Shown: in pieces, positions 19,464 to 27,889 of the stretch
Position numbering within the stretch: position 1 is the first letter of the stretch
Layout: the number at the start of each line of letters is the position of its first letter
Source: Burkholderiales bacterium
GTDB lineage: Bacteria > Pseudomonadota > Gammaproteobacteria > Burkholderiales > SG8-41
NCBI GenBank assembly: GCA_019635015.1
Contig: JAHCAG010000004.1
Location: 62,001-126,000, forward strand
Direction of reading: 5' to 3'
DNA length: 64,000 bases
Translations under genes and position numbers: made by a program
The notes under the pieces: generated by a model
What the model saw: only the letters and a program-made list of their open reading frames with translations
What the model was told of the DNA's origin: nothing
Databases searched by the model: none

Positions 19464-20039
19464 TCAGCCGATGCGCGAGACGCGGAGCAGCCGCTGCAGG
19501 TCCTTTTTCATGCCCGTGGGATCAGCATTGCGCGGATAACGCAGCACGACATTGCCCAGCGGATCGACGAGATAGACATGATCGCCCGGGGCGCCGGCAT
19601 GCGGCAGCATATCCAGCACCGCATTACCCGCGGCATTGACGAACCAGGTGCCCTCGTATTCGCTGCGCTGGCGTTCGCCGGGCGCGCCGCCATCGGTAAT
19701 CAGCCAGACGCGCTCAATGCGCTCCGGATATTTCCCCTGGGTCTTGCGCACCTGGCGGATCTGCCACAATTTCAAGTCGCAATAGGCGTCACAGGCCGCG
19801 GCATCAACGGTGACAAACAGCCATTTTCCGCGGAGCTGCGCGAACGAGAAGGGCTTGCCGTCGGCAAGCTTCAGGGGCGCATCAGGCAACTGCCTGCCCT
19901 CGACAAGTTCGCCGTAGTTCACCCGCCCTTCGGGCTGGTAAAAATAATATGCGGCAAAAGACAGCACGAAGGGCGCGATGCAAACCACCGCAACCAGCCA
20001 CAGGGTCTTACGGCTTTGCGGACGGGGTTCGTTTGACAT
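19464..20039 (-). CDS. SCO-like membrane protein of the oxidase assembly block
   Basis: 191 residues with one N-terminal membrane segment (LWLVAVVCIAPFVLSFAAYYF) and a periplasmic thioredoxin-like domain. FAQLRGKWLFVTVDAAACDAYC places a CxxxC pair where SCO proteins carry theirs, and the C-terminal VYLVDPLGNVVLRYPRNADP resembles the SCO end. The distal histidine is not obvious; HVYLVDP is a candidate. Genes of this kind sit between surf1 and ctaA in related bacteria. It may reduce or metallate the CuA cysteines, an inference from position and motif. It overlaps surf1 by 32 bases. Confidence 0.75.
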   Translation of the reverse strand: MSNEPRPQSRKTLWLVAVVCIAPFVLSFAAYYFYQPEGRVNYGELVEGRQLPDAPLKLADGKPFSFAQLRGKWLFVTVDAAACDAYCDLKLWQIRQVRKTQGKYPERIERVWLITDGGAPGERQRSEYEGTWFVNAAGNAVLDMLPHAGAPGDHVYLVDPLGNVVLRYPRNADPTGMKKDLQRLLRVSRIG

Positions 20040-20742
20040 GGGTCACCAGGTAATAGACAAATATCGCGAAGCTCAGCGCGTACCACTGGAACGCGTAAGC
20101 AAGATGCGTGTTGCGGCCGAGATCGGGGCGGTTCCACTCGCGCACCAGCCCGTCTTCGGCGCCGGCCGTCTGCTGAATCACAAAAGGCTGCAACTCGAGC
20201 CCGGTGGCCTGCCGGTAACGCTCATAGACCAGGTTCTGCCAGACATTGCCCTCGGCGACCTTGGTCGACAGTTCGAGGTAACGCTCACTCCAGGCAACGA
20301 CCACGCCCTGCACCAGCTGTTCGCCTTCGGGTGTTGCAACCTGCGGCAGGCTGCGATCCCGCGGACCGGCGACCCAGCCGCGGTTGACCAGCACATACCG
20401 GTCCGACCCCGTGATGCGCAGCGGGGTCGCCACATGGAATCCCGGCTGGTGCTTGTGAATCCGGTTGTCGACGAACACGGTGTATTTGGGGGCATAGGTC
20501 CCGCGCACTTCCACACGACGCAGCAACAGGCTGTCGCGGTCCGCCGCTGCGGATCCGAGACTGACCACCGGCTGGAGACCCAGCAGGTCATGGCGCGACT
20601 GGAGGCCTTCCTTGTACTGGGCACGTCCCACCTGCCACTGGCCCAGCGCCAGCGTCAGCGCGACGCCGGCGGCCGCCGCCAGGGTCCACCAGAGGCGGGG
20701 CCGGAACTCAAAACCTGCAAACCTGATCGAAACCACCATCAA
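20008..20742 (-). CDS. SURF1 family oxidase assembly protein
   Basis: 244 residues with the SURF1 layout: an N-terminal membrane segment (LWWTLAAAAGVALTLALGQWQ), a periplasmic domain, and a C-terminal membrane segment (AYAFQWYALSFAIFVYYLV). Family signatures VLVNRGWVAGPRDR and HLAYAFQWYALS are present. SURF1 helps heme A insertion in subunit I. It is divergent from the DUF2909 gene with 35 bases between them. Confidence 0.92.
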   Translation of the reverse strand: MMVVSIRFAGFEFRPRLWWTLAAAAGVALTLALGQWQVGRAQYKEGLQSRHDLLGLQPVVSLGSAAADRDSLLLRRVEVRGTYAPKYTVFVDNRIHKHQPGFHVATPLRITGSDRYVLVNRGWVAGPRDRSLPQVATPEGEQLVQGVVVAWSERYLELSTKVAEGNVWQNLVYERYRQATGLELQPFVIQQTAGAEDGLVREWNRPDLGRNTHLAYAFQWYALSFAIFVYYLVTHVKRTPSAKP

Positions 20743-20777
20743 ACCTTGGCCTCGGCCTGGGTTAAACTCTGACCGCC

Positions 20778-20972
20778 ATGCGCATCGTCGTCATCCTGTT
20801 CATACTCGTCATCCTCGGCAGCCTGGGGTCGGCGCTGTATTACATGCTCAAAGACCGCGGCACCACAGAGCGCACCGCAAAGGCGCTGACCATTCGTGTC
20901 GCGCTGTCTGTAGCCCTGTTCCTGTTGCTGATCATCGGCTTCCAGACCGGCCTGATCACCACCCGCCTCTAG
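20778..20972 (+). CDS. Twin transmembrane protein, DUF2909
   Basis: 64 residues with two predicted membrane helices (IVVILFILVILGSLGSALYY and VALSVALFLLLIIGFQTGLI) joined by a short charged loop. DUF2909 proteins are usually found next to cox and surf1 genes in betaproteobacteria; the function is unknown. It is the only plus-strand gene inside the oxidase block. Confidence 0.8.
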   Translation: MRIVVILFILVILGSLGSALYYMLKDRGTTERTAKALTIRVALSVALFLLLIIGFQTGLITTRL

Positions 20973-21047
20973 TCCGCCGGATTCCGGAAGGCCCGGGTTC
21001 GACCGCTGTCGCGGGAGCACGTTCATGTCCCGCTGCGGCAGGCCCGG

Positions 21048-21074
21048 AAAAAAAACGCCGCGTTTCCCGCGGCG
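21048..21074 (-). terminator. Intrinsic terminator of the cox operon
   Basis: On the minus strand, stem CGCCGCG/CGCGGCG with loop GGAAA is followed by eight T. It lies 85 bases downstream of coxC. A smaller hairpin CCCCT-CTC-AGGGG lies at 21081-21093. The rest of the 186 bases between DUF2909 and coxC shows nothing else clear. Confidence 0.88.
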
Positions 21075-21158
21075 CCGAATCCCCTCTCAGGGGAACCTCC
21101 TCCCCATGCGAACCACGCTTTGATGTAGGTTCCGGTGCGCGATTCGCGGCCTTATCCG

Positions 21159-22013
21159 TTACAGCCAGTACACCACCACGAACAGCAGCAGCCAGACCAC
21201 ATCGACGAAGTGCCAGTACCAGGCCACGCCCTCGAAGCCGAAATGGTTGTCCGGCTTGAAATGGCCGGCGACACTGCGGAACAGGATCACCCACAGCATG
21301 ATCGTACCGACAGTCACGTGAAAACCGTGAAAACCCGTCAGCATGTAAAAGGTCGCGCCGTAAGCGCCCATGGTCATCTTCAGGTTGAGGTCACTGTAGG
21401 CATGGACATACTCGTAAATCTGGAAGCCGAGGAATACCATGCCCAGCGCGATGGTCAGCACGAGACCCCAGATCAGCTGCCAGCGGCTGTTCTTGAGCAG
21501 GCCCCAATGGGCCCAGGTGATGGTGACCCCGGACAGCAGCAGCAACGCCGTGTTGAACGCCGGGATGCCCCAGGCGCCCATCGGCGAAAAGGTTTCCTTG
21601 ATGCCGGGACCGGTTACCGGCCAGTCCGGCTTGAAGCCCGGCCACAGCAGTTCCTGGTGTTCCAGCGAACCGAGGTCAGGCACCGAAATCACCCGCATGT
21701 AGAACAGGGCGCCGAAGAATGCGGCAAAAAACATGACTTCGGAAAATATGAACCAGCCCATGCCCCAGCGGAAGGACACGTCGACCTGCTTGTTGTACTT
21801 GCCCGATTCCGATTCGTGCGCGACGGTGGTGAACCAGCCGGCGAACATGAAAAACAGGATCAGGAAGCCGATGCCGAGCAGGACATACCCCAGCCCCATC
21901 TTGTTGACCGCAAACGAAGCCCCGAAACCGAGGAATCCGAGCGCGACCGAGGCCACGATCGGCCAGTGCGACGGTTGCGGCAGGTAGTAGTTGCCTGATG
22001 CTTGACTGGACAT
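21159..22013 (-). CDS. coxC: Cytochrome c oxidase subunit III
   Basis: Seven-helix core subunit that stabilises proton uptake by subunit I. 284 residues, as usual. Signatures include GMGWFIFSEVMFFAAFFGAL, with the conserved Glu, and FYMLTGFHGFHVTVGTIML, with the GFHGFHV motif. The C-terminus WYWHFVDVVWLLLFVVVYW is typical. Last gene of the coxB-coxA-small-ctaG-DUF2970-coxC unit; a strong terminator follows. Confidence 0.97.
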   Translation of the reverse strand: MSSQASGNYYLPQPSHWPIVASVALGFLGFGASFAVNKMGLGYVLLGIGFLILFFMFAGWFTTVAHESESGKYNKQVDVSFRWGMGWFIFSEVMFFAAFFGALFYMRVISVPDLGSLEHQELLWPGFKPDWPVTGPGIKETFSPMGAWGIPAFNTALLLLSGVTITWAHWGLLKNSRWQLIWGLVLTIALGMVFLGFQIYEYVHAYSDLNLKMTMGAYGATFYMLTGFHGFHVTVGTIMLWVILFRSVAGHFKPDNHFGFEGVAWYWHFVDVVWLLLFVVVYWL

Positions 22014-22058
22014 GCTTGTTTCTCCCCTGAATCCCTTTGATCGGTTCCCGTGCGCCGG

Positions 22059-22268
22059 TCAGCGGATGACCAGCTGCACAACACTCACCACCGTGAGCAC
22101 AAAAAGCGCTGCCGCAATCACCCCGACAATGATGACCTGCAATGGCGATACCTCGAGCTTTTCATGCTCCGAGCGCTTGCGTATGCCGAGGAACGCAGAC
22201 AGCACCATGCGCAACACCTGGAACAGAGTCGCCTTGCGCGGGCCCCGGCTCATCACGCCTTCCATCAT
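22059..22268 (-). CDS. DUF2970 membrane protein
   Basis: 69 residues with one clear C-terminal membrane helix (VIIVGVIAAALFVLTVVSVV). The segment LFQVLRMVLSAFLGIRKRSE is the DUF2970 signature. The start overlaps the ctaG stop by ATGA; an in-frame ATG at 22253 is possible. These small proteins recur between ctaG and coxC, and their function is not known. Confidence 0.8.
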   Translation of the reverse strand: MMEGVMSRGPRKATLFQVLRMVLSAFLGIRKRSEHEKLEVSPLQVIIVGVIAAALFVLTVVSVVQLVIR

Positions 22269-22819
22269 CCCTGCCTGCCGTCATTCACCGGCGCCGTCGA
22301 GGCGCCCTTGATTTCGAAAAAAGTGTAGGACAACGTTATCGTGTTGACGTCGGCAGGCAATGTCGAATCAATGACGAATTGCACGGGCATGCGCTTGCCT
22401 TCCCCCGCCTGCAGCGGCTGCTGACGGAAGCAGAAACACTCCAGCTTCTTCACGTAGGGGGCTGAATGTTTGGGGCCGTAGCTCGGGATCGCCTGACCGA
22501 CAATCGCCTTGTCACCGTTGTTGCGCACTTCGTATTCAATCTGGATCATTTCGCCGGGGTGCACGCGCACGCTGCGCTGCAGCGGACGGAAGTCCCAATC
22601 CAGCCCGTGCGCGTTGGAATCAAACTCGAGCGTCACCCAGCGCGACTTGTCGATCTGGGTGTTTTCGACGGCAGCGGCCGGCTTGATCAGGTTGTTGATC
22701 CCGGTGACCTCGCAGATCTTCTCGTAAAAAGGCACCAGCGCGAAACCGAAGCCGAACATGGCCACGGCAAAGATCGACAAACGAACCAGCAGCCTTTTGT
22801 TTGCGCGTTCTTTTTTCAT
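22265..22819 (-). CDS. ctaG: Cytochrome c oxidase assembly protein CtaG (Cox11)
   Basis: Copper chaperone for the CuB site of subunit I. 184 residues with an N-terminal membrane anchor (LLVRLSIFAVAMFGFGFALV) and a periplasmic domain. The copper motif is KLECFCFRQQPL, the CFCF signature, and FALVPFYEKICEVTG follows the anchor. ATG 22819 is chosen because it overlaps the stop of the 37-residue upstream gene and matches the Cox11 N-terminus; the frame is open 20 codons further. Confidence 0.95.
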   Translation of the reverse strand: MKKERANKRLLVRLSIFAVAMFGFGFALVPFYEKICEVTGINNLIKPAAAVENTQIDKSRWVTLEFDSNAHGLDWDFRPLQRSVRVHPGEMIQIEYEVRNNGDKAIVGQAIPSYGPKHSAPYVKKLECFCFRQQPLQAGEGKRMPVQFVIDSTLPADVNTITLSYTFFEIKGASTAPVNDGRQG

Positions 22820-22929
22820 CGGGCAAGCAGGTAATACTTGATCATCACGCCGAAGAAAAAGCCGGCAACAATCAGCCACAGCACCACGGCCGTGCGCCGA
22901 TTGTTGCGCCTGATCTCCGCAGGAACCAT
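22816..22929 (-). CDS. Cytochrome oxidase small assembly protein (37 residues)
   Basis: A short gene between coxA and ctaG. It starts MVPAEIRRNNRRTAVV and has one membrane helix (VLWLIVAGFFFGVMIKYYLL), ending LLAR. The stop overlaps the ctaG start (ATGA), and the ATG is 3 bases after the coxA stop. The basic N-terminus followed by a single helix is the pattern of the small proteins often annotated here in betaproteobacteria. Direct functional evidence is unknown to me. Confidence 0.75.
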   Translation of the reverse strand: MVPAEIRRNNRRTAVVLWLIVAGFFFGVMIKYYLLAR

Positions 22930-22932
22930 CAC

Positions 22933-24519
22933 TTACTTGATCACCGGCGGAGTTTCAAAGCTGTGCCACGGGGCCGGCGTCGGCAGATGGGTCCACTCCA
23001 GGCTATCCGCGCCTTCCCAGGGTTTTTCCGGTGCCTTCTCGCCGCTGCGGATGCACTTGATCACGATGTAGAGGAACAGCAGTTGCGACAGGCCGAATCC
23101 CCAGGCGCCGATAGTCGAAATCGCATTGAACTCGGCGAACTGCAGCGCGTAGTCGGGAATGCGGCGCGGCATGCCGGCCAGGCCGAGGAAGTGCTGCACG
23201 AAGAAGGTGACATTGAAGAACACCAGCGACAGCCAGAAATGCCACTTGCCCAGCGTCTCGTTGTACATCCTGCCGGTCCACTTGGGCAGCCAGAAGTAGA
23301 TGCCGGCAAAGGCCGAGAACAGCGCGCCGGCAACCATCACGTAGTGGAAATGCGCCACCACGTAGTAGGTGTCATGCAACTGCACGTCCACCGGCGTGAT
23401 CGACAGCACCAGCCCGGTGAAGCCGCCCAGCGTGAACAGGAACAGGAAACCGATTGCAAACAGCATCGGTGTCTCGAAGGTCAGCGACCCCTTCCACATC
23501 GTCGCCACCCAGTTGAACACCTTGACGCCGGTCGGCACCGCGATCAGCACCGTTGCATACATGAAGTAGAGTTGCGCCTCGACCGGCATGCCGGCGGTGT
23601 ACATGTGGTGCGCCCAGACCATGAACGAGAGGATCGCGATCGACGCCGTGGCGTAGACCATCGAAGCGTAACCGAACAGGGGTTTCCTCGAGAAGGCGGG
23701 GATCACCTGCGACACCACACCGAAGGCCGGGATCGCGATGATGTAGACCTCGGGGTGACCGAAGAACCAGAAAATGTGCTGGTAGAGCACCGGGTCGCCG
23801 CCGCCCGCGGCATTGAAGAAGTGGGTGCCGAAGTGGCGGTCGGTCAGCGTCATCGTCACAGCGCCGGCGAGCACCGGCATCACCGCGACCAGCAGGTAGG
23901 CGGTGATCAGCCAGGTCCAGCAGAACAGGGGCATCTTCATCAGCGTCATGCCGGGGGCGCGCATGTTGAGGATGGTGGTGATGATGTTGATCGAACCCAT
24001 GATCGACGAAATGCCGAGGATGTGGACTGCGAAGATCGTCAGGTCCATCGCCGGGCCGGCCTGCGTCGACAGCGGGGCATACATCGTCCAGCCCACGCCG
24101 GCGCCGCCACCCGGCATGAACTGGGCGGCGATCAGCAACAAGGCGGCGGGAGGAAGCAGCCAGAACGACAGGTTGTTCATCCGCGGGAAGGCCATGTCCG
24201 GCGCGCCGATCTGCATCGGGATCAGCCAGTTCGCGAAACCGACAAAGGCCGGCATGATCGCGCCAAACACCATGATCAGGCCGTGGTAAGTGGTCATGGA
24301 ATTGAAGAAGTCCGGCTGCACAATCTGCAGGCCGGGCTGGAACAACTCGGAGCGGATGATCAGCGCCATCACGCCGCCGACCATGAACATCGTGAAACTG
24401 AACCACAGGTACATCGTGCCGATGTCCTTGTGGTTGGTCGACTTGACCCAGCGCATGATCCCGGTGGGATGGCCGTGGGCGTGATCGTCGTGACCGTGGT
24501 GTGCGTGTGCTGCTTCCAT
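22933..24519 (-). CDS. coxA: Cytochrome c oxidase subunit I
   Basis: Catalytic subunit with heme a and the heme a3/CuB centre; pumps protons across the inner membrane. 528 residues, 12 membrane helices. The CuB and cross-linked Tyr motif is WFFGHPEVYIIAIPAFG, the second CuB pair lies in WAHHMYTAGM, and the heme ligands lie in VVAHFHYVMVAGALFSAF. K-channel residues LFGYASMVYA are present. The His-rich N-terminus (HAHHGHDDHAHGH) is a local feature. It follows coxB by 38 bases. Confidence 0.98.
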   Translation of the reverse strand: MEAAHAHHGHDDHAHGHPTGIMRWVKSTNHKDIGTMYLWFSFTMFMVGGVMALIIRSELFQPGLQIVQPDFFNSMTTYHGLIMVFGAIMPAFVGFANWLIPMQIGAPDMAFPRMNNLSFWLLPPAALLLIAAQFMPGGGAGVGWTMYAPLSTQAGPAMDLTIFAVHILGISSIMGSINIITTILNMRAPGMTLMKMPLFCWTWLITAYLLVAVMPVLAGAVTMTLTDRHFGTHFFNAAGGGDPVLYQHIFWFFGHPEVYIIAIPAFGVVSQVIPAFSRKPLFGYASMVYATASIAILSFMVWAHHMYTAGMPVEAQLYFMYATVLIAVPTGVKVFNWVATMWKGSLTFETPMLFAIGFLFLFTLGGFTGLVLSITPVDVQLHDTYYVVAHFHYVMVAGALFSAFAGIYFWLPKWTGRMYNETLGKWHFWLSLVFFNVTFFVQHFLGLAGMPRRIPDYALQFAEFNAISTIGAWGFGLSQLLFLYIVIKCIRSGEKAPEKPWEGADSLEWTHLPTPAPWHSFETPPVIK

Positions 24520-24557
24520 TGCGAGTCTCCTGGAGCCTGTATTCGTTGCTTGCCGGT

Positions 24558-25709
24558 TCAGCGCAGCGCCTTGACGTCGGCCGGGGCGACCATGTCGCCG
24601 GTCTTGTTGTTCCAGTTGTTGCGGGTGTAAGTCACCACCGCGGCCAGATCAACGTCCGACAGGTGCTTGAATGCGTTCATCGCGGTGCCCTGCTTGCCGT
24701 TCAGCACCAGCCTGATCTGGTCCTCTTTCGGGCCCGTCGTCAACTTCGAGCCGGACAAGGCGGGAAACGCGCCGGGAACGCCCATACCGCTGGCCTGGTG
24801 GCAGGCCACGCAGTTCTGCGCGTAGATTTTTTCGCCGTGCGCCTTCAGATCTTCCGCGGTCCAGGTTTTTTCCATGTCGATTTTCGCTGCGACAGCCTTC
24901 TTTTGCTGCGAATTGACCCAGGCGGTGTACTGCGCCGGCTCCACCACCTCGACGACAATAGGCATGAAACCGTGGTCCTTGCCGCAGAGTTCCGCGCACT
25001 GGCCGCGGAAAATGCCGGTCCTTTCGGCCTTGAACCAGGTGTCGCGGATGAATCCCGGAATCGCATCCTGCTTGACGGCAAGCGCCGGCACGTACCAGGC
25101 GTGAATCACGTCGGCCGCAGTGACCAGGACACGAACCTTCTTGCCCACCGGCACCACAACGTGGGTATCGGTTTCCAGCAGATAGTTGGGATTGGCTTTG
25201 CGGCCGGCCACGTCGCGGCCGTCGATCTGTGCCCGGGGAGTGGACAGGGTGCTGTAAAAACTGATGCCTTCACCCTCGCCCTTGAGGTAGTCGTAACCCC
25301 ACTTCCACTGGTAACCGGTGGCCTTGATGGTCATGTCCGGCTCCGAAGTGTCGCGCATTGCGATCAGCGTGCCGGTCGCGGGCACCGCGAGGGCGATCAG
25401 GATCAGGAACGGAATCAGTGTCCAGGCCACCTCGACGGCGGTGTTTTCATGGAACTGCGCCGCCTTGTGTCCGACCGATTTGCGGTGCTTGAACACGGCG
25501 TAGAACATGAAACCGAACACGCCGACAAAAATGATGAAGCAGATGACCGTGATGATGGTGTGGAGGTCGTAGATTTTTTCGCCGAGCAGCGTATGCGGCG
25601 TCTGCAGATTAAGCTGGTAATGATTAAGCTGGCTATTGGCCCAGGCTGCCGCCGAGCAGAAAAACAACGCAGCCGCTGCCGCCCAACTCTTTATCCACTT
25701 GATGCCCAT
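24558..25709 (-). CDS. coxB: Cytochrome c oxidase subunit II with fused cytochrome c domain
   Basis: 383 residues with a signal peptide (WAAAAALFFCSAAAWA), two membrane helices, a CuA cupredoxin domain and a C-terminal cytochrome c domain. CuA ligands lie in GQCAELCGKDHGFMPI, and the cytochrome c motif CVACH is near residue 310. This caa3 layout allows direct electron entry through the fused cytochrome. ATG 25709 follows GGGGGAAGA; the frame is open 12 codons upstream. First gene of the main oxidase unit after DUF2244. Confidence 0.97.
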   Translation of the reverse strand: MGIKWIKSWAAAAALFFCSAAAWANSQLNHYQLNLQTPHTLLGEKIYDLHTIITVICFIIFVGVFGFMFYAVFKHRKSVGHKAAQFHENTAVEVAWTLIPFLILIALAVPATGTLIAMRDTSEPDMTIKATGYQWKWGYDYLKGEGEGISFYSTLSTPRAQIDGRDVAGRKANPNYLLETDTHVVVPVGKKVRVLVTAADVIHAWYVPALAVKQDAIPGFIRDTWFKAERTGIFRGQCAELCGKDHGFMPIVVEVVEPAQYTAWVNSQQKKAVAAKIDMEKTWTAEDLKAHGEKIYAQNCVACHQASGMGVPGAFPALSGSKLTTGPKEDQIRLVLNGKQGTAMNAFKHLSDVDLAAVVTYTRNNWNNKTGDMVAPADVKALR

Positions 25710-25741
25710 TCTTCCCCCGCTCCTAAAGCCCGATTGATCCG

Positions 25742-26224
25742 TCAAGTCCGGTGGCTGCCGAGCCGGCTGTGCAGTTCGCGCGCCAGATGCTGGCGCCCTT
25801 CCTCACCGCAGTACCGCCCGATTTCCACCGTCCTGCCGTGGGAGCGCAGTGCAAGCGTTCCGGACCTCCCGGTAACCACTCGCGCCCAGCCACGATGAAA
25901 CTCATAATGCTCCGCCAACCCCCGCTCCCGGACTTCGACCAAGATGCGGTCACCACGGACTGCCACCCGCTCGAAATCCCCGGCGCGGCGCAGAAAAATC
26001 ACTGCCACCGTCAGCAACGCGGCAATTTCCAGCCCGGCAAAAGGAATGATCACCCAGGCACCCGCCGCTGCAAACCCGCCGGCAATCACCAGCGACAGCA
26101 GGCCCAGAGAACCGAATACCAAGGCAAACGTACGCAATTCGAGTGAACCGGCATGGCGCCTGAAATACGTGAATCCGGCGCCATCCAATTCCAGAATCGA
26201 CTCGAAAACGGGATGTGTAATCAC
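25742..26224 (-). CDS. DUF2244 domain membrane protein
   Basis: About 160 residues with two adjacent membrane helices (LELRTFALVFGSLGLLSLVI and AGAWVIIPFAGLEIAALLTV). The pattern continues with a DFERVAVRGDRILVEVRERG strand region, matching DUF2244. It is usually found upstream of coxB, as here, 32 bases before it. GTG 26224 (VITHPVFES) is chosen as the start because no ATG is available in frame; the frame stays open far upstream through bioD, which is an artefact of high GC. Confidence 0.78.
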   Translation of the reverse strand: MITHPVFESILELDGAGFTYFRRHAGSLELRTFALVFGSLGLLSLVIAGGFAAAGAWVIIPFAGLEIAALLTVAVIFLRRAGDFERVAVRGDRILVEVRERGLAEHYEFHRGWARVVTGRSGTLALRSHGRTVEIGRYCGEEGRQHLARELHSRLGSHRT

Positions 26225-26254
26225 CGGCGCCGGCCATTCCTTGCAAACGCGCGG

Positions 26255-26284
26255 ACTGTAGCATACCGGAGGGGACAGTCGCAA
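26255..26284 (-). promoter_or_regulatory. Possible sigma-70 promoter for the cox block
   Basis: Minus strand TTGCGA, an 18-base spacer, then TACAGT, four of six matches in each box. It lies about 30 bases upstream of the DUF2244 start, in the 95-base gap after bioD. Confidence 0.35.
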
Positions 26285-26319
26285 TCGAAATGCCCCATGA
26301 AAACAGTCGGTTTTCCCTC

Positions 26320-27024
26320 TCAAATGCGTACATTCAAGGCGTTTATGTCGAGCGTCCGGGACATCCTGTCGGGACGCGGATTGCGCGCATGCGGAAGGAT
26401 GCCGAGCAGCGGCGCCCTGATCCGCTGCTGCAGCATATCGAGGTTCTGCGGCCTGCGTGACATCCGCGGATCGATATGGCTGGCAATCCAGCCGGCAAGC
26501 CGCAGCCCGCGCATCTGCAAGGCATCCACCGTCAACAGTGCATGGTTGAGGCAGCCCAGACGCAGCCCAACGACCAGCACCACGGGAATTCCGAGCCGAA
26601 GCGGAATCACCGAAGCGCAGCTGCGGCGGCCCAGCGGCACCAGCAGCCCGCCCGCGCCCTCGACCACCACCACGTCCGCGGCACGCGCCAGCCTGGCGTA
26701 ATACGCGGCGATCGTGGCTATGCGGATCCGCACCCCCGCCTCGGCCGCCGCGATGTGCGGCGCCACCGCAGGCGCAAAACAGTACGGATTGATCAAAGAC
26801 GGTTCGACCTCGATACTGGAAGCGGCCCGCAACTGCGCGACATCGTCGTTGTGCCAGGCGCCCTTGCGGCGCACCGCGCCCGCAGCCACCGGTTTCATGC
26901 CGACGGAGCGCAAGCCCAGCGCCGCAAACGCGTGCAGCAGAGCGCAAGCCGCCAGAGTCTTGCCGACCCCCGTATCGGTGCCGGCAACAAACACGCCGCG
27001 GGCGGCTGCAGGTCCCTCAGCCAC
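26320..27024 (-). CDS. bioD: Dethiobiotin synthetase
   Basis: ATP-dependent ring closure of diaminopelargonate with CO2, the penultimate step of biotin synthesis. About 234 residues. P-loop GTDTGVGKT is near the N-terminus, followed by MKPVAAGA, and VVVEGAGGLLVPL holds the second nucleotide motif. GTG 27024 is chosen because it overlaps the bioC stop by 8 bases and gives the usual distance to the P-loop; a TTG at 27045 is the alternative. Last gene of bioBFHCD. Confidence 0.94.
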   Translation of the reverse strand: MAEGPAAARGVFVAGTDTGVGKTLAACALLHAFAALGLRSVGMKPVAAGAVRRKGAWHNDDVAQLRAASSIEVEPSLINPYCFAPAVAPHIAAAEAGVRIRIATIAAYYARLARAADVVVVEGAGGLLVPLGRRSCASVIPLRLGIPVVLVVGLRLGCLNHALLTVDALQMRGLRLAGWIASHIDPRMSRRPQNLDMLQQRIRAPLLGILPHARNPRPDRMSRTLDINALNVRI

Positions 27025-27889
27025 GGTCCGCCACCCGGATGTCAATCACCGGACGGCCACCGGGCCCGGTGCGCGGCAGCGGCTTCCATCCATGGCCGTA
27101 AATCACCTCGAAGGTGGCGGGCAAACTGCCATCGCGGCGCAGCATTTCGTAATTGCGCTCGACAGCCGAGAGCCAGGCCCTGCCCGACAACGCACGGGAG
27201 CGGGCGGTATTGGCATTGCTTGCGCCTATCGCCTGCAGGTCGCGCATCACTTCGCGCACACTGCCATAGGTCAATGTGAACATCTCCATGTCGATCACCG
27301 GGTCGGCAAACCCGGCCTTGACCAGCATGTCGCCGATATCGTGCATGTCGATGAAACGGCTGATGCGGGTGTCACCGGCATCCGGCTGCGCCGCGCGAAG
27401 CTCCTTCAGCGTGTCGGGACCGAAGGTCGTGAACAGGAACAGTCCGCCGGGCGCCAGCACGCGGCGCATTTCGGCAAAGGCCTGCGGCAGGCTGTTGACC
27501 CACTGCAATGCGAGATTGCTCCAGGCGAGGTCGATGCTGGCGCCGGCCAGCGGCAACTGCTCAAGGTCGCCGCAGAGGGGCGCCGGAATCCGGCCGAGCA
27601 GGCGCCGGTGCCAGGGCTGGCTGCCGCGCGCATGCCGGAGCATGCCGGGTGCGAGGTCCAGCGCGACGATTTGTGCATTTGGATAACGCCGCGCGAGCCC
27701 CGCCCATGCGTTGCCGGTGCCGCTGCCGGCATCGAGGATGCACGTGGGCACATGACGGATGAAGTCGAGGCGCTCCAGGCTGCGCCGGCACACCTCATGC
27801 TGCAGCACCGCGGCTGAATCATAAGTCGACGCGGCGCGATCGAAAGCCCGGCGCACTGCGCGCTTGTCGATGGAGAATTCAGCTGTCAT
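27017..27889 (-). CDS. bioC: Malonyl-ACP O-methyltransferase
   Basis: Methylates malonyl-ACP to disguise it as a fatty-acid primer for pimelate synthesis. 290 residues. The N-terminus has DKRAVRRAFDRAASTYDSAA, a BioC feature, then the SAM motif ILDAGSGTGNAW and LDLAPGML. SNLALQWV and GGLFLFTTFGPDTL are further family motifs. It overlaps bioH by 11 bases and bioD by 8 bases. Confidence 0.95.
   Translation of the reverse strand: MTAEFSIDKRAVRRAFDRAASTYDSAAVLQHEVCRRSLERLDFIRHVPTCILDAGSGTGNAWAGLARRYPNAQIVALDLAPGMLRHARGSQPWHRRLLGRIPAPLCGDLEQLPLAGASIDLAWSNLALQWVNSLPQAFAEMRRVLAPGGLFLFTTFGPDTLKELRAAQPDAGDTRISRFIDMHDIGDMLVKAGFADPVIDMEMFTLTYGSVREVMRDLQAIGASNANTARSRALSGRAWLSAVERNYEMLRRDGSLPATFEVIYGHGWKPLPRTGPGGRPVIDIRVADRG

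Noticed and set aside
22801..24630. 609-codon plus-strand frame opposite coxA
   Set aside because: Antisense to a complete cytochrome oxidase subunit I; composition is typical of a shadow frame.
25742..26947. A 401-codon frame suggesting a DUF2244 protein with a long N-terminal extension
   Set aside because: The extra part lies inside bioD in another frame and has no domain; the DUF2244 protein starts naturally at 26224.
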